A DNA stretch of 64,000 nt, taken from an uncultured Acidimicrobiales bacterium (GTDB taxonomy: Bacteria; Actinomycetota; Acidimicrobiia; Acidimicrobiales; SZUA-35). Position numbers and translations under genes: made by a program. Numbering within the stretch: the first letter of the stretch is position 1; the number at the start of each line of letters is the position of its first letter. The stretch covers positions 109,248 through 173,247 of the forward strand of contig CALAJQ010000017.1 in assembly GCA_937922785.1 (NCBI GenBank). The letters run 5' to 3'. Of the stretch, positions 35,650 to 48,790 are shown piece by piece. The notes beneath the pieces were generated by a model that did no database searches, was not told the origin of the DNA, and saw only the letters and a program-made list of their open reading frames with translations.

Positions 35650-36111
35650 TCAGCTGCCATCAGCGTGGCGATAAGGTCCGGGGTCCTCGCCTTGGACTAC
35701 GGCGGCCAGCCGAGGAGCGAAATAGGACCACCCTTCGTTGTGGGTTGCCTGGGCTTCGGTAGTTAGCCCGGCATGGCGGAGCTCCACAACCGTCTCATCA
35801 CCAGCAGCTTCGGTCAGGCTGATTGTGATTGTTGTTGATCCGGGGCCGATTTCGTCGCTGCCCTGCCATCCCCACGTAAACACGACGCTGCTCGGCCGAT
35901 TTATCTCAATAAACTCACCAATTGCAATGTCAGCGCCAGTCATGTCGGCCCAGAACTTGCCTCCAGGGGTAGGTTCGATCTGAACTGAGCGACCCAGCCA
36001 ACGATTCATCTTCTCTTGATCAACGAGAAACTCAAATACTGTCTCTCGCGGTGCCGCGACGTGTTGGGTGACGACGAGGTCGTTGTTGGTGTGAGCTTCG
36101 GATGTGGTCAT
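35650..36111 (-). CDS. SRPBCC (AHSA1-like) domain protein
   Basis: 153 residues from ATG 36111 with AAGGAA upstream; the frame is open to 36144. Helix-grip fold typical of AHSA1/START-like proteins: VVTQHVAAPRETVFEFLVD at the start, GEFIEINRPSSVVFTWGW in the middle, GWSYFAPRLAAVVQGEDPG at the end. Such proteins bind hydrophobic ligands. Very often found behind an ArsR gene, as here. Confidence 0.82.
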   Translation of the reverse strand: MTTSEAHTNNDLVVTQHVAAPRETVFEFLVDQEKMNRWLGRSVQIEPTPGGKFWADMTGADIAIGEFIEINRPSSVVFTWGWQGSDEIGPGSTTITISLTEAAGDETVVELRHAGLTTEAQATHNEGWSYFAPRLAAVVQGEDPGPYRHADGS

Positions 36112-36122
36112 TTTGATGTTCC

Positions 36123-36476
36123 TTATTTGCCGTTCCCCGGCCACGGAGGCCGCCCGGCATTTTCATTGGACTTGGCTTTTTGGTGTTCGGTCTCAGCTTC
36201 TCTGGCTAGACGTTGCAGCGACGTGGACCAGAAGCCGTCTAGCCATTCTCTTAGCTCGGTCATGCCCTCGGGTCTTGCACGGTAGAACCGACTTGTTCCC
36301 TCGGACCGGGTCGTAACTAGATCTGCTTCCACGAGAACTCGAAGGTGTTGGCTGATGGCTGGCCTAGAAACTTCGAAGTGAGCTGCGATATCCCCCACAC
36401 TTCGTTCCTCATCCTGGACTAGGCGCAGAATCGCACGCCGTCGTGGTTCGGCTATAGCTCGCGCTGCAGCGTCCAC
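36123..36476 (-). CDS. ArsR-family transcriptional regulator
   Basis: 117 residues from GTG 36476. Winged helix: EPRRRAILRLVQDEERSVGD, then HFEVSRPAISQHLRVLVEAD as recognition part. No cysteine metal site, so it belongs to the non-metal ArsR group that accompanies SRPBCC genes. Starts 2 nt after the DUF899 stop, hence the same operon. Likely regulates its own operon from 37.2 kb. Confidence 0.87.
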   Translation of the reverse strand: MDAAARAIAEPRRRAILRLVQDEERSVGDIAAHFEVSRPAISQHLRVLVEADLVTTRSEGTSRFYRARPEGMTELREWLDGFWSTSLQRLAREAETEHQKAKSNENAGRPPWPGNGK

Positions 36477-36478
36477 GA

Positions 36479-37201
36479 TCAGTAGGAGTCATGGCGACGC
36501 AGCCAGGCCATAGAGAACTCTAGGTCTTGTTCGTCTCGTTCCTTAGGGGTCAGGTCCAACATGTGGTAGGCACCATTCAACATGTCGAGGCCGCGAGCGA
36601 AGGTTTGATAGGTCAGATAAATCTTGGATGATCCGTCAGCATCGGTTTGTTTGGCGAAGATGCTGATTCCAGGCATCTCATCGCCGTGTGCGGGGGATGT
36701 GCCAAAGTTGTAGCTAGCTCTGCCGCTTTCTAGTTCTTCGGGAGTGAAGCTGACTCTCATGTCGTAATTGAAGGATGAATCCGCCGAGGAATACCAGTTG
36801 AACGTCCAACCCATTCGCGATTGGTAGTTCTGTATTTCCTCAATCGGTCCACGAGATATACAAACGAGCGACGTGTCTCGTGCTTCCAGGTGCTTCTCAA
36901 TGCCCTCGAAGTTGTCGGCCCAATATGAGCATGAGGGGCAGCCCTCCTCCCACCCCGGTCCGAACATGAAGTGATAGACAAGAAGTTGCGAGCTGTCTCC
37001 AAAAAGATCGGATAATCGCACCTTCCCTTGAAGCCCTGTGAACGTGTAGTCATCGGTAATCTCTAGCCAAGGGAGCTCCCTCCGCTTGCGGCTAAGGTCA
37101 TCACGCAGTTTGGTGAACTCCTTCTCGTCCTCGAGGTGGGCCACTCGAGCGGCTTCCCACGATGCTCGGTCAATTGCTAAGGGGTTTGCAATCGATGCCA
37201 C
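36479..37201 (-). CDS. DUF899 family thioredoxin-like protein
   Basis: 240 residues from GTG 37201 with AGGAG 6 nt upstream. Family features: ELPWLEITDDYTFTGLQGKV, YHFMFGPGWEEGCPSCSYWA (CPSC, thioredoxin-like) and YLTYQTFARGLDMLNGAYH. Biochemical role unknown in general. First gene of the DUF899-ArsR-SRPBCC operon. Confidence 0.85.
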   Translation of the reverse strand: MASIANPLAIDRASWEAARVAHLEDEKEFTKLRDDLSRKRRELPWLEITDDYTFTGLQGKVRLSDLFGDSSQLLVYHFMFGPGWEEGCPSCSYWADNFEGIEKHLEARDTSLVCISRGPIEEIQNYQSRMGWTFNWYSSADSSFNYDMRVSFTPEELESGRASYNFGTSPAHGDEMPGISIFAKQTDADGSSKIYLTYQTFARGLDMLNGAYHMLDLTPKERDEQDLEFSMAWLRRHDSY

Positions 37202-37228
37202 GGCTTGCTCCTGTTCGTGTCGTGTTTA

Positions 37229-37262
37229 GGTAAGTACATGCTAACGTAAGCAAGAGCTTACC
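37229..37262. promoter_or_regulatory. Repeat-rich promoter region of the DUF899-arsR operon
   Basis: GGTAAG and CTTACC form a 6-bp inverted repeat 22 nt apart, with an additional GTAAG between. A TTGCTT on the minus strand may act as -35. A plausible site for the ArsR regulator. Confidence 0.3.
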
Positions 37263-37283
37263 AACAACGCCCCGAACGGTTTC

Positions 37284-38495
37284 CTATTGAAGTTCAGAGG
37301 TGAGCTTGGTGTTATCTGACGGCAGGGGAGTCTGAGTCATCTCTAGATGCAGTCTTCCTCCGGTGACATAGGGGTTTTGGGCAATCACCGCTTCGTCCAG
37401 TTCGATGCCCAGGCCTGGTTCGGTTGGGGGCAGAAGATAGCCGTCGTCCCAGTCGAGTGGCCTTTTCAGCACGGCACTATGAAAGTCGGTCTGGATTGTT
37501 TCGAGCATCAGAAACGATGGAGCGCTGAACCCAACATGAGCTGCCGCAGCATGAGCAACGGGGCCACAGTAGATGTGGGGTGCGACCTGGGCGTTGAATA
37601 GCTCAGCCATAACAGCGATCTTTTTCGTTTCCCAGATGCCGCCGCTGCGTCCAACGTCGGGCTGAAGGATTGAGACTCCGGCCTTCAAAGCCTCGTGAAA
37701 TTCGACCTTGGTTGTTAGGCGCTCGCCGGTGGCCACCGGAATGGTTGTTGCCCGGGCGACCTTACCGATGGCTTCCATCTGATCAGGGGGACAAGGTTCT
37801 TCGAACCACAGAGGATCGTACTGTTCCAGCCTGCGGGCCAGCCGAATAGCGGAACTGGTAGTCATCTGGCCGTGAGTACCAAACAGAATGTCAACCTCGT
37901 CGCCAACAGCGGAGCGGATGGCCTTGACGTTTTCTTCGCTTCGAGACAATTCGGTTAGCGACAGCTCTCGGCCGCCCTGGAAACTGTATGGCCCCGTTGG
38001 ATCCTGCTTGACCGCAGTGAACCCCATCGCCTTGTAGACAAGAGCAGCTTCGGCCGCAGCTTCCGGTTCGTGATAGGGGTCGCCAGCGCTGTCGCCCTGG
38101 GGGTAGAGGTAGGTGTATGTGCGTAGCCTGTCGTGGAATCGCCCCCCAAGAAGCTGATAACAAGGCACGCCGTGGGCCTTTCCTAAAATGTCCCAAACTG
38201 CCATCTCAATGGCAGAAAAGACTCCCATCATGGAGATGTCGGGGCGCTGGGTAAAACCAGCCGAATACACGCGTCGAAACATTGTCTCTACTCGGTGTGG
38301 ATCCTCGCCGGCGATAAAGCGATCAAACGTGTCAACGATCATCGCTGCGGCGATATCGCCCGAGACGGGTATCCCGTAGGCCTCGCCGATTCCGGTGATC
38401 CCGTCATCGGTTGTGACTCTTACTAGCACCCAAAACGACCCGCCGATCCCGGTGGGGGGAACGGTAACGAAAGTGTCGATTGTCTCCAGCCTCAT
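37284..38495 (-). CDS. Enolase-superfamily sugar-acid dehydratase-like protein (mandelate racemase family)
   Basis: 403 residues. Capping domain, then the barrel with metal or catalytic residues in LFGTHGQMT, WFEEPCPPDQ, ATGERLTTK, QPDVGRSGG and the late PHIYCGPV histidine and LETIQTD. The TPHIYCGP-type arrangement fits acid-sugar dehydratases (D-galactonate, D-mannonate types). The HpaI-type aldolase three genes upstream on the same strand could cleave the resulting 2-keto-3-deoxy acid, but the isocitrate dehydrogenase gene lies between. Confidence 0.78.
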   Translation of the reverse strand: MRLETIDTFVTVPPTGIGGSFWVLVRVTTDDGITGIGEAYGIPVSGDIAAAMIVDTFDRFIAGEDPHRVETMFRRVYSAGFTQRPDISMMGVFSAIEMAVWDILGKAHGVPCYQLLGGRFHDRLRTYTYLYPQGDSAGDPYHEPEAAAEAALVYKAMGFTAVKQDPTGPYSFQGGRELSLTELSRSEENVKAIRSAVGDEVDILFGTHGQMTTSSAIRLARRLEQYDPLWFEEPCPPDQMEAIGKVARATTIPVATGERLTTKVEFHEALKAGVSILQPDVGRSGGIWETKKIAVMAELFNAQVAPHIYCGPVAHAAAAHVGFSAPSFLMLETIQTDFHSAVLKRPLDWDDGYLLPPTEPGLGIELDEAVIAQNPYVTGGRLHLEMTQTPLPSDNTKLTSELQ

Positions 38496-38512
38496 GCGGC
38501 CAAAGCTACCAC

Positions 38513-41552
<3,040 letters not shown>

Positions 41553-41586
41553 GGCTTGAGCTTAGAGTCTGGAAATGGCAGCGGAG

Positions 41587-42366
41587 CTACATAGTGAAGC
41601 GGAGATTGTTTGCCGCATGACGGCCTAGCGCTTCGTCGCCAGTCCAGCTGATTCGTCCGGAATCGATTTCTGCTTGAGGGTCAATACGGCCACAGGCCAA
41701 CATGATGAACGTGGTCGAATCGGTGTTGAGCACAACGTTTGGGTTGTCTAGTTCCGGAACCTGCTTGGCCCGACCATCAACAGAGACGTGCATGGTCCTT
41801 GTGACTCCGCCTGTTGTTTTGATGGTGACTGATTGGCCGTCAGCGAGGCCCACCTTCTTACCGAAGATGTAGCCGAGAGATCCTTCAACTTCGTCCATTG
41901 CGGTTTCTGCAGATGGCCCGGACTCGTGACCGGGCAAACCAAGTGGCCGGCGTATGTCTTGTTCGTGTACCCAAAAGTCAAAGACTCGAACGTCCATGAA
42001 CCGTCCGTAGTTGGCAGCGCCTATAGGGGTAAAGGAGGGCTTCTCGAAATCAGCGTCATCCATCCCAGCAAAATCTGTGCGGCGCTCGTCGGTGACGTCG
42101 ATGAATTTCTCGTACATCTCAGGTCCTGACATCTTGTCAGCAGCCTCCATAAAGGGACCGACCTTGTCGAACGCGGGCGGTTGGTCAACACTTGGTTGCC
42201 AGCCGATGAGGATTTCTTCGATTGCAGTCATGTGAGCGACTACGCCCTTGACGCTCCAGTCGGGGCAACAAGACTGAGTATTCCATTGGTCAGCTGTAAG
42301 GGTTGGGAGTAAATCGGCCAGGGAATCCCAGCATTGGCTGAGCTGTTCGATGCTTGGATGGGTCAT
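41587..42366 (-). CDS. Mycothiol-dependent maleylpyruvate isomerase-like (DinB-like) protein
   Basis: 259 residues. N-terminal MDMPI/DinB-type four-helix domain ([19 protein letters not shown], with the metal His in AHMTAIEE), followed by [18 protein letters not shown], the conserved HxxDxR segment of this actinobacterial family. The name covers many thiol-dependent enzymes of unknown reaction. Overlaps the preceding DsbA-like gene by 4 nt, so the two are coupled; both belong to mycothiol-linked families. Confidence 0.8.
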   Translation of the reverse strand: MTHPSIEQLSQCWDSLADLLPTLTADQWNTQSCCPDWSVKGVVAHMTAIEEILIGWQPSVDQPPAFDKVGPFMEAADKMSGPEMYEKFIDVTDERRTDFAGMDDADFEKPSFTPIGAANYGRFMDVRVFDFWVHEQDIRRPLGLPGHESGPSAETAMDEVEGSLGYIFGKKVGLADGQSVTIKTTGGVTRTMHVSVDGRAKQVPELDNPNVVLNTDSTTFIMLACGRIDPQAEIDSGRISWTGDEALGRHAANNLRFTM

Positions 42367-43106
42367 GAATTGTGGCCTCCTGCAGGTCCGACGGCTTCAA
42401 AGCCATCTTCAGTAAATGCAATTTCGGTACCTCGGTTTATCGATATCCAGTCACGAGCCTCGAGGTAGGGCTTGAACGTATCGGCGATTTTCTGTTCGTC
42501 TTGCTTCGTCTTTGGACGCTGGAGTTCATACAGCTCTGGGAACTCCACCCATGCGGTGACTGCGTCCCAAAGGCGGAGTGCGGCGTCGCCCATCGGTGGG
42601 TTAATTAGGACCGGTCCGAACAGGCATTCGTCACCGAAGAACAGGGTGGGCACGCCATATCCACCAGCATCGACGACGCGTTGGTGTTCTGTCTTAATCT
42701 CATCGTGGGTGCTCTCATCCGCGATAGTTTGGTCAACAATTGCCGGGTCCAAGCCAAGTTCGCTCAGAATGTGACGGGCAACATCTGGTTCATGTGGTTT
42801 GAGACCTTCCTCATGGAGGGCTCGACCGGCTCGTTCGTACCATCGATCACAGTCATCCATCGAGGTGCGCCGAAGCATCGCCCCGATGCGCATCATGGAC
42901 CAGCCGTAGCTCCACTCACGCTCCCATGGATGTTTCTTGCCCTCGATGCGATTGACCTCTTCTAGGGAGAAGAACTTCCAATTGATCGTGATTCCGTTTT
43001 GCCGGCGGACGTCGCGGATCCATTTGGCTGTTTGGTAGGCGTACGGACACAAGACGTCGAAGTGAAAGTCGACAGTTGAGGTGTCTGGTTTGATTTCAGA
43101 AGCCAT
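42363..43106 (-). CDS. DsbA-family protein, mycothiol-dependent nitroreductase-like (Rv2466c type)
   Basis: About 247 residues from ATG 43106; ATG 43133 is an alternative. Thioredoxin-type strand followed by [14 protein letters not shown], in which a lone N-terminal Cys of a CPYA motif replaces the CxxC pair, as expected for mycothiol-dependent DsbA-like enzymes. [17 protein letters not shown] is the cis-Pro region. Family members reduce nitro compounds or act in redox repair. Confidence 0.78.
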   Translation of the reverse strand: MASEIKPDTSTVDFHFDVLCPYAYQTAKWIRDVRRQNGITINWKFFSLEEVNRIEGKKHPWEREWSYGWSMMRIGAMLRRTSMDDCDRWYERAGRALHEEGLKPHEPDVARHILSELGLDPAIVDQTIADESTHDEIKTEHQRVVDAGGYGVPTLFFGDECLFGPVLINPPMGDAALRLWDAVTAWVEFPELYELQRPKTKQDEQKIADTFKPYLEARDWISINRGTEIAFTEDGFEAVGPAGGHNS

Positions 43107-43149
43107 GACCTTTTCTATCGCGTGCTTGGGCATGATGGAAATCCCGGAT

Positions 43150-43194
43150 CCGGTTAGAACACACCCGGTTAGAACACACCCGGTTAGAACAGAG
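43150..43194. repeat. Three tandem 15-nt repeats
   Basis: CCGGTTAGAACACAC at 43150-43164 and 43165-43179, then CCGGTTAGAACAGAG at 43180-43194. The third copy carries the last codons and TAA of the DUF2797 gene; the other two lie just downstream of it. Confidence 0.9.
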
Positions 43195-44107
43195 CGTCCT
43201 GGACAGCGATCGGTGCAGGCTGGAAGTTTCCAAGCTCGAGTTGGACTCCCATAAGCGGCCCAAGATCGGCAACAAATACGTCTTCCCCACCAGACCTGGT
43301 GAAGGCAATTTGGCGGCCCGAAACGGCTTTGACGGTCAGCTGGTGACTACCAGTTGTAAGGCTCTGACCATAAAGGTGGACATGGTCCCAGACCTGATTG
43401 CCAATAGCACCCGATTCCCAGCGATCGTCGGCCACTGTCAGCCGGTCATCGTTTAGGTCCGAGATGATTTCTGCCACCGCCACCGACAGGTCGCTAAGAC
43501 GGGACTCAAGCATGTCATCTGACGCCGGATTGGCTAGCCCGGCCACTTTCCGTCGAGCGCTAACCGACTGGGCCAATCCGAGCCTCTTGGTGACCGTGTC
43601 TTCCAACACTCTGATCGCTAAACCGTCGGTGGAGCTTGCAACTATGCGGGCCACCCACGCACCTTGTTCTGTTAGGCGTTCCTGTTGCCTTTTTGCAGTG
43701 CTTGTGCCGATCTTGATTGACCCATCTCTGAACGCTGCCAGGTAACCCACGTTTGGCTGCAACATATGGCGCGCCACGCTGGAGTCAAGCGAGTCTGGAT
43801 CCAATGTGTGAGCGTGGTGAAGGTTGGAGGCAAACGTGGCGTCATTCGCAGCGCATCGATTGCACTTGCGGTCCCCGTCGCGAGGCTGGTTTACACAATC
43901 GACATAGGCGTCGCGACCTTTACGAAACGGAACGTGGCCCAGGCAAAGACGTTCTGAATGTTCGTCAACCCGATAGTTAAGATCGAGTTCGGCAAGGGCG
44001 ACTTCGGTTGACACCAGTGCAGAGTCATCACGAACTCTTACTGACGGTGACCCGCCGGCCCAACTGACTCCTAGCAGCGCTCGAGTTGTGTGACTTGCCT
44101 TATTCAC
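43184..44107 (-). CDS. DUF2797 family protein
   Basis: 307 residues from GTG 44107. Family hallmark: [15 protein letters not shown] followed by LHHAHTLDP, likely a zinc site, then [35 protein letters not shown] and [12 protein letters not shown]. Function unknown in actinobacteria. Divergent from the IMP dehydrogenase-like gene, 33 bp apart. Confidence 0.85.
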   Translation of the reverse strand: MNKASHTTRALLGVSWAGGSPSVRVRDDSALVSTEVALAELDLNYRVDEHSERLCLGHVPFRKGRDAYVDCVNQPRDGDRKCNRCAANDATFASNLHHAHTLDPDSLDSSVARHMLQPNVGYLAAFRDGSIKIGTSTAKRQQERLTEQGAWVARIVASSTDGLAIRVLEDTVTKRLGLAQSVSARRKVAGLANPASDDMLESRLSDLSVAVAEIISDLNDDRLTVADDRWESGAIGNQVWDHVHLYGQSLTTGSHQLTVKAVSGRQIAFTRSGGEDVFVADLGPLMGVQLELGNFQPAPIAVQDALF

Positions 44108-44140
44108 GACATCGACGGTATCGGCCCTACAGTGCCTCTC

Positions 44141-45211
44141 ATGGATCTGAATTCATTACGAACCGGACTGACATTTGACGACGTACTCCTGGTCCCTAGG
44201 CGATCTGGAATTCGTTCACGTTCGGACGTGTCGTTGAAGACTCAGCTGAGCCGCAATGTCACAATCGATGTGCCAGTAATTGCTGCGAACATGGACACAG
44301 TTTGTGAAACCGAAATGGCCATTGCGATGGCTCGTCTTGGAGCAGCCGGAGCGATCCATCGATTTCTAAGCCCCGTGGCCCAAGCAGACATGGTTGCCGC
44401 AGTTAAGGCCGATGGCGATCATGTTGTGACTGCGGCAATTGGAACCGACCGTGACGCGTTGTCCCGAGCAGAGGGTCTGGTGACCGCGGGTGTTGATGCA
44501 TTGGTTCTGGACATTGCCCATGGCCACTCAGACCACGCGATCGACGTTTTAGGCCAGGTGAAGGCCGCCTTTCCTGACACCGATGTGATTGCAGGCAACG
44601 TGGCTACTCGGTTGGGCGCTGAAGAACTTGCCGCCGCCGGCGCGGATGCTGTCAAAGTTGGGGTTGGTCCTGGTGGGGTCTGCACAACTCGGCTCGTAGC
44701 CGGTGTCGGGGTGCCCCAGCTAACCGCCATCAACGATTGTGCAGGAATTGTGGGTCCCAGCGGCACGCTAATCCCGGTAATTGCCGACGGTGGTATTAGG
44801 ACTTCGGGAGACATAGCGAAGGCGCTGGCAGCCGGGGCAAGTTCGGTAATGATCGGGTCATTGTTCGCGGGAACTAAAGAGAGCCCAGGCGAGGTAGAGC
44901 AAAGTAGTCACGGTCTCATAAAGCGAGTGAGAGGCATGGCCTCTTTCGAAGCAATCGAAGCCCGTGCCGAACGCGAAGGTGAAGAGATCGATGCTGAATA
45001 CTTCGAGCAACGAGCCGCCGAGGGTGTTGAAGGAACTGTGCCTTATCGGGGCGCAGTGTCAAAACTGCTGGGCTCTTTGATGGCTGGGGTGCGCAGCGGT
45101 ATGAGCTACTCCGATGCAAGAACTATCGAAGAGTTTTGGGATCTCGCCGAATTCGTTCGAGTCACACCAAGCGTCATCCAAATGAACTCACCACACGCCA
45201 CCAACCGCTAG
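44141..45211 (+). CDS. IMP dehydrogenase/GMP reductase family protein without CBS domains
   Basis: 356 residues from ATG 44141 (upstream frame to 44090 is unlikely); full IMPDHs have about 490. The barrel starts [14 protein letters not shown]. The CBS pair normally inserted after the second strand is missing. Catalytic loop [32 protein letters not shown] and VEGTVPYRG are IMPDH-like, but the flap reads AEYFEQ where IMPDH has the Arg-Tyr dyad, so the catalytic Arg appears absent. It may be a reductase or a divergent dehydrogenase. TACAGT (44128) could give a leaderless mRNA. Confidence 0.8.
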   Translation: MDLNSLRTGLTFDDVLLVPRRSGIRSRSDVSLKTQLSRNVTIDVPVIAANMDTVCETEMAIAMARLGAAGAIHRFLSPVAQADMVAAVKADGDHVVTAAIGTDRDALSRAEGLVTAGVDALVLDIAHGHSDHAIDVLGQVKAAFPDTDVIAGNVATRLGAEELAAAGADAVKVGVGPGGVCTTRLVAGVGVPQLTAINDCAGIVGPSGTLIPVIADGGIRTSGDIAKALAAGASSVMIGSLFAGTKESPGEVEQSSHGLIKRVRGMASFEAIEARAEREGEEIDAEYFEQRAAEGVEGTVPYRGAVSKLLGSLMAGVRSGMSYSDARTIEEFWDLAEFVRVTPSVIQMNSPHATNR

Positions 45212-45220
45212 TCGTCTTAG

Positions 45221-46375
45221 GTGAAACGAAGCGCTTGGCTGGTAGCGATTGCTCTGTTCTTGGTCGGGTACGGAACAAACGTGTCTACGCCATTCCTTGT
45301 GCTCTACAAAGAACGGCTGCAACTCGGGCAAAGCGCCACAATGGGTATCTTCACTGTTTACGTGTTGGGCATCATGGGTGCCTTGCTTGTGGCCGGTCCG
45401 CTTTCTGACCGGTTCGGTCGCCGGCCGCTGGTGATTCCCTTTACCGCAGTCTCAGCTGTCTCGTCGGTGATCATGATCTTTGGTCGTGACCAATTCGCCC
45501 TACTTCTCTTGGGACGTTTCTTGTTGGGAGTCGTTAGCGGGGCGGTCTTTGGCGTGGGCGCAGCATGGCTGCAGGAGATTCTTGGCCAAGAGAAGCTGGC
45601 GCTCGCCGGACTGGTTACGACGGCGACGACGTTTGCCGGGTTCGGTATCGGCCCACCTGTCTCAGCCGCCATCGATGCCCTGAGCGATGACGGCTTGGTA
45701 ACTCCGTTCGTCCTGCATGCCATTCTCACCGCTGCGTTCTTGCCGTGGTTGTGGACCGTCACTGAGACTGTCGAGCCGAACAGCCAGCCCGTGCGCGTTC
45801 GGCTGGGGGTACCGGCGAGGCATCGCCCCGTTTTTCTCAAGCTCATTGCACCGGCCGCAGCCATGGTTTTTGTTTTCCCATCCAGTGCGTTTGCTCTGTT
45901 TCCAGTTCTTGTCAGCGACTCGATTGGTGGCCAAGAAGTAGTAGTTGCGGGCGCTATCGGAGCGCTGACAGCGTGGTCCGGTCTGTTGTCTCGGCCGTTG
46001 ATCGGCCGGCTCGGTCCTCGACGCGGACTTCCATTTGGCATGGCAATCGGCGCGGTTGGGTACTTGTTAGGCACTGTCGCTTTCGCCGCCGATCTATGGC
46101 CCTTGTTGCTTCCTGCCGCAGTGCTACTAGGTGGTGCCGCAGGGACGCTAACAGCCGGAGCGCTTGGGCTTCTGGCCGAGATCGCTGAGCCTGAGACGCG
46201 AGGCACCCTCAATTCAACCTTCTACATGTTGGCCTACGTCGGCATGGCTATGCCCATCTTCATAACAACGCTGGCGGCCACTGGACTCGGCATGACCGCG
46301 GTTCTATTTGGCGTGACCGCCTTGGCCTTCGGAGGCTTTGCGTGGATTACCTACGCATCCCGACTCAGCTACTGA
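45221..46375 (+). CDS. Major facilitator superfamily transporter
   Basis: 384 residues from GTG 45221, 9 nt after the previous gene. 12 membrane segments; MFS motif A is well kept (GPLSDRFGRRPLVIP). Drug-efflux or metabolite type cannot be told. The stop overlaps the convergent M20 gene by 7 nt. Confidence 0.85.
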   Translation: MKRSAWLVAIALFLVGYGTNVSTPFLVLYKERLQLGQSATMGIFTVYVLGIMGALLVAGPLSDRFGRRPLVIPFTAVSAVSSVIMIFGRDQFALLLLGRFLLGVVSGAVFGVGAAWLQEILGQEKLALAGLVTTATTFAGFGIGPPVSAAIDALSDDGLVTPFVLHAILTAAFLPWLWTVTETVEPNSQPVRVRLGVPARHRPVFLKLIAPAAAMVFVFPSSAFALFPVLVSDSIGGQEVVVAGAIGALTAWSGLLSRPLIGRLGPRRGLPFGMAIGAVGYLLGTVAFAADLWPLLLPAAVLLGGAAGTLTAGALGLLAEIAEPETRGTLNSTFYMLAYVGMAMPIFITTLAATGLGMTAVLFGVTALAFGGFAWITYASRLSY

Positions 46376-47556
46376 CGGGCGATGGCCCAACCGGCGTATA
46401 GCGCTGTACCCCGATGCATGGCGTCTTCATTGATTCGCATGTAGTTCGAGTGGTTCGGCGCAGCCTTGTCGAGAGGGACGTCGTCTGGAGCGCCACCCAA
46501 AAAGGCCATGGCGCCGGGTACGTTCTGAAGCACGTAGCTGAAGTCTTCTGCGCCCATAACACCGTTTGGCATCTCCACGAACGACTCCGGCCCTAACAGG
46601 CTGCGAGCGATTTCACCAGTGAAGGCCGCCTCTGCGACGTGGTTAATTGTTACCGGGTAACCGGGAATGACTTCGCTTGTACAAGTGCAGGCATGAGCTG
46701 AGGCAGTACCTGCCGCCACCTGGTGGAGGTTGGCGTGCACCTGTGATCGGACATTTTCGTCAAAGGTCCTAATGGTTCCTTCCATCCAAGCATTCTCAGG
46801 GATCACGTTGTTGGTTGAACCCGCCTTGAGGTGTGCAACAGTGACTACGGCGGGCTGGTTGGCGTCGATTGCACGGCCCACCATTGTGTGAAGCCCGGTG
46901 ATGGTGGCGGCGGCTGCGGGAATTGGGTCAACTGCGCTGTGGGGCATTGACGCGTGTCCGCCGCTGCCCCGCACGTCAATTTCAAACCGGTCGGCGCTGG
47001 CCATAAGTGGTCCGCCCCGGCTAAAGATGACACCGCTAGGCATATTCGAGATGATGTGAATGGCAAAGGCTTTGTCGACACCATCCAAGACGCCTTCTTC
47101 AATCATGTATTTTGCGCCGTGGTACCCCTCTTCTCCGGGCTGGAACATGAACCGAATCTTGCCGTTGAACTCTGACTTCTGGTTGGCTAACAGCTTGGCT
47201 GCGCCTAGGAGCATCGAAACGTGAGAATCGTGCCCACACGCGTGCATGGCTCCTTCGTGAATCGACTTGTAGTCCGAGACGTAGTCTTCCTGCATCGGAA
47301 GGGCGTCCATATCGCCACGCAACAAAATGGTGGGTCCCGGCTTGCCCGAATCAAGATCGGCCACAACAGAACTGCAGGACTCACCCAGGGAGATCTCCAT
47401 GCCGAGGCCGGTTAGGGCTTCGGTGATCTTGTTCTGAGTCAGGGGCAAGTTCAAGCCAATCTCAGGCTCGCGATGAATCGCCCGGCGCATTTCGACGAGG
47501 TCGTCGTTTAGGTCCTGGGCCAGATCAACTAGCCCGGCATCAGGTGCTGTTTGCAT
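46369..47556 (-). CDS. M20 family amidohydrolase (hippurate hydrolase-like)
   Basis: 395 residues, RBS AGGAGA. Metal ligands in MHACGHDSHVSM and GEEGYHGAKYM, a late GVMGAEDFSYVLQ, and a lid domain with GSGGHASMPHSAVDPI. The HACGHD..GAEDF pattern marks the aminoacylase/carboxypeptidase Ss1 subgroup that removes acyl groups from N-acyl amino acids. Cytoplasmic, no signal peptide. Confidence 0.88.
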   Translation of the reverse strand: MQTAPDAGLVDLAQDLNDDLVEMRRAIHREPEIGLNLPLTQNKITEALTGLGMEISLGESCSSVVADLDSGKPGPTILLRGDMDALPMQEDYVSDYKSIHEGAMHACGHDSHVSMLLGAAKLLANQKSEFNGKIRFMFQPGEEGYHGAKYMIEEGVLDGVDKAFAIHIISNMPSGVIFSRGGPLMASADRFEIDVRGSGGHASMPHSAVDPIPAAAATITGLHTMVGRAIDANQPAVVTVAHLKAGSTNNVIPENAWMEGTIRTFDENVRSQVHANLHQVAAGTASAHACTCTSEVIPGYPVTINHVAEAAFTGEIARSLLGPESFVEMPNGVMGAEDFSYVLQNVPGAMAFLGGAPDDVPLDKAAPNHSNYMRINEDAMHRGTALYAGWAIARQ

Positions 47557-47568
47557 AAGAATTCTCCT

Positions 47569-47598
47569 GTATTTGGCTCGATAGTATTTGGCTCGATT
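47569..47598. repeat. 15-nt tandem duplication between M20 and thiolase genes
   Basis: GTATTTGGCTCGATA followed by GTATTTGGCTCGATT, one mismatch at the last base, 13 nt upstream of the M20 start (on the minus strand). Confidence 0.85.
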
Positions 47599-47616
47599 GC
47601 GATCTTGCTTTGCGGC

Positions 47617-48774
47617 CTAGCTCAGTCTTTCAATGACCATTGCCATACCTTGGCCACCACCGACGCACATGGTCTCTACGCCGAACCGGCCGTCAAGAGT
47701 CTGCAGGTCGTTGATTAGAGTTGTCATGATCCGAGCCCCGGTCATTCCGAATGGGTGGCCAAGCGCTATCGCTCCGCCATGCGGGTTCAGCTGATTCTCG
47801 ATTGAGATTCCCAGCTCGTCACAAATCGGAATAACTTGTGCAGCGAAAGCTTCGTTCAATTCAACGACGTCGATGTCTTCAATGCTTAGCCCGGCTCGCT
47901 GGAGGGCTTGCTTAACTGCTTCGATTGGACCGACGCCCATGATCTTGGGGTCAAGGCCCGTGACTCCTGACGACACGATTCTGGCTAGGGGAGTGATTCC
48001 GAGGTCCTTGGCTCGATCAGCCGACATAACCATAACTGCAGCGGCTCCGTCGTTAAGCGGGCAGGCGTTGCCTGCAGTAACTTTGCCGTCGGCAATAAAG
48101 ACTGGCTTCAAAGTAGACAGTTTCTCAATTGTTGTTCCGGCCCTAGGGCCGTCGTCGGACGAAACCACTGTGCCGTCGGCAAGTGTGTAGGGCGTGATCT
48201 CTCGGTCGAAGAACCCATTTTCTTGGCCAGCTACAGCACGGTCCTGGCTGAGCTTTGCGAACTCATCCATTCGTTCGCGGCTGACGTCAAACTGGGCAGC
48301 GACATTTTCCGCCGTCATACCCATCGGAATGTAGAAGTCGTCCAGATAGTTCGGAGCCTCAGGGTCCATGAATCGGGCGTTGCCTGGATCCTGTGCCGGA
48401 TGGAACTGGCTGACCGCTTCAACACCGGCGGCAACAAACACGTCGCCTTCGTCGGCCCGGATGGCATGAGCGGCCATACGAATTGCCTGAAGAGAGGAAG
48501 CGCAAGCGCGTTGCACGGTGGTTCCCGGGATGGTCTGAGGCAATCCGCCAAGCTGGCCTGCGAGGCGGCCGAGGTTGCGGCTTTGCTGACCAGTGGCATT
48601 CGCTACTCCGCATATGACGTCTTCGACCGAGGCGGGATCAACGTCGGGGACTTTCTCCATAAGGGCGCTTATGGCGAAACCGGCGAGGTCGTCGGCTCGT
48701 TCGTTGGCAAGTGAGCCCTTGTGGGCTCGCCCGATCGGGGTTCTCGCTGTTGCAACAATAACTGGTTCGCTCAT
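47617..48774 (-). CDS. Acetyl-CoA acyltransferase (thiolase)
   Basis: 385 residues from ATG 48774 (AAGGACC upstream); the open frame extends 28 residues further through a repeat region and is not credible. Active-site Cys in QRACASSLQAIRMA, His in GGAIALGHPFGMTGAR and the second Cys in MCVGGGQGMAM. Degradative or biosynthetic thiolase; with the crotonase and acyl-CoA dehydrogenase in the window it could serve beta-oxidation, but the three are not in one operon. Confidence 0.92.
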   Translation of the reverse strand: MSEPVIVATARTPIGRAHKGSLANERADDLAGFAISALMEKVPDVDPASVEDVICGVANATGQQSRNLGRLAGQLGGLPQTIPGTTVQRACASSLQAIRMAAHAIRADEGDVFVAAGVEAVSQFHPAQDPGNARFMDPEAPNYLDDFYIPMGMTAENVAAQFDVSRERMDEFAKLSQDRAVAGQENGFFDREITPYTLADGTVVSSDDGPRAGTTIEKLSTLKPVFIADGKVTAGNACPLNDGAAAVMVMSADRAKDLGITPLARIVSSGVTGLDPKIMGVGPIEAVKQALQRAGLSIEDIDVVELNEAFAAQVIPICDELGISIENQLNPHGGAIALGHPFGMTGARIMTTLINDLQTLDGRFGVETMCVGGGQGMAMVIERLS

Positions 48775-48790
48775 TTTGGTCCTTACTGGC

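Noticed and set aside
43150..43194. CRISPR-like array
   Set aside because: The 15-nt units are directly contiguous without spacers and there are no cas genes.
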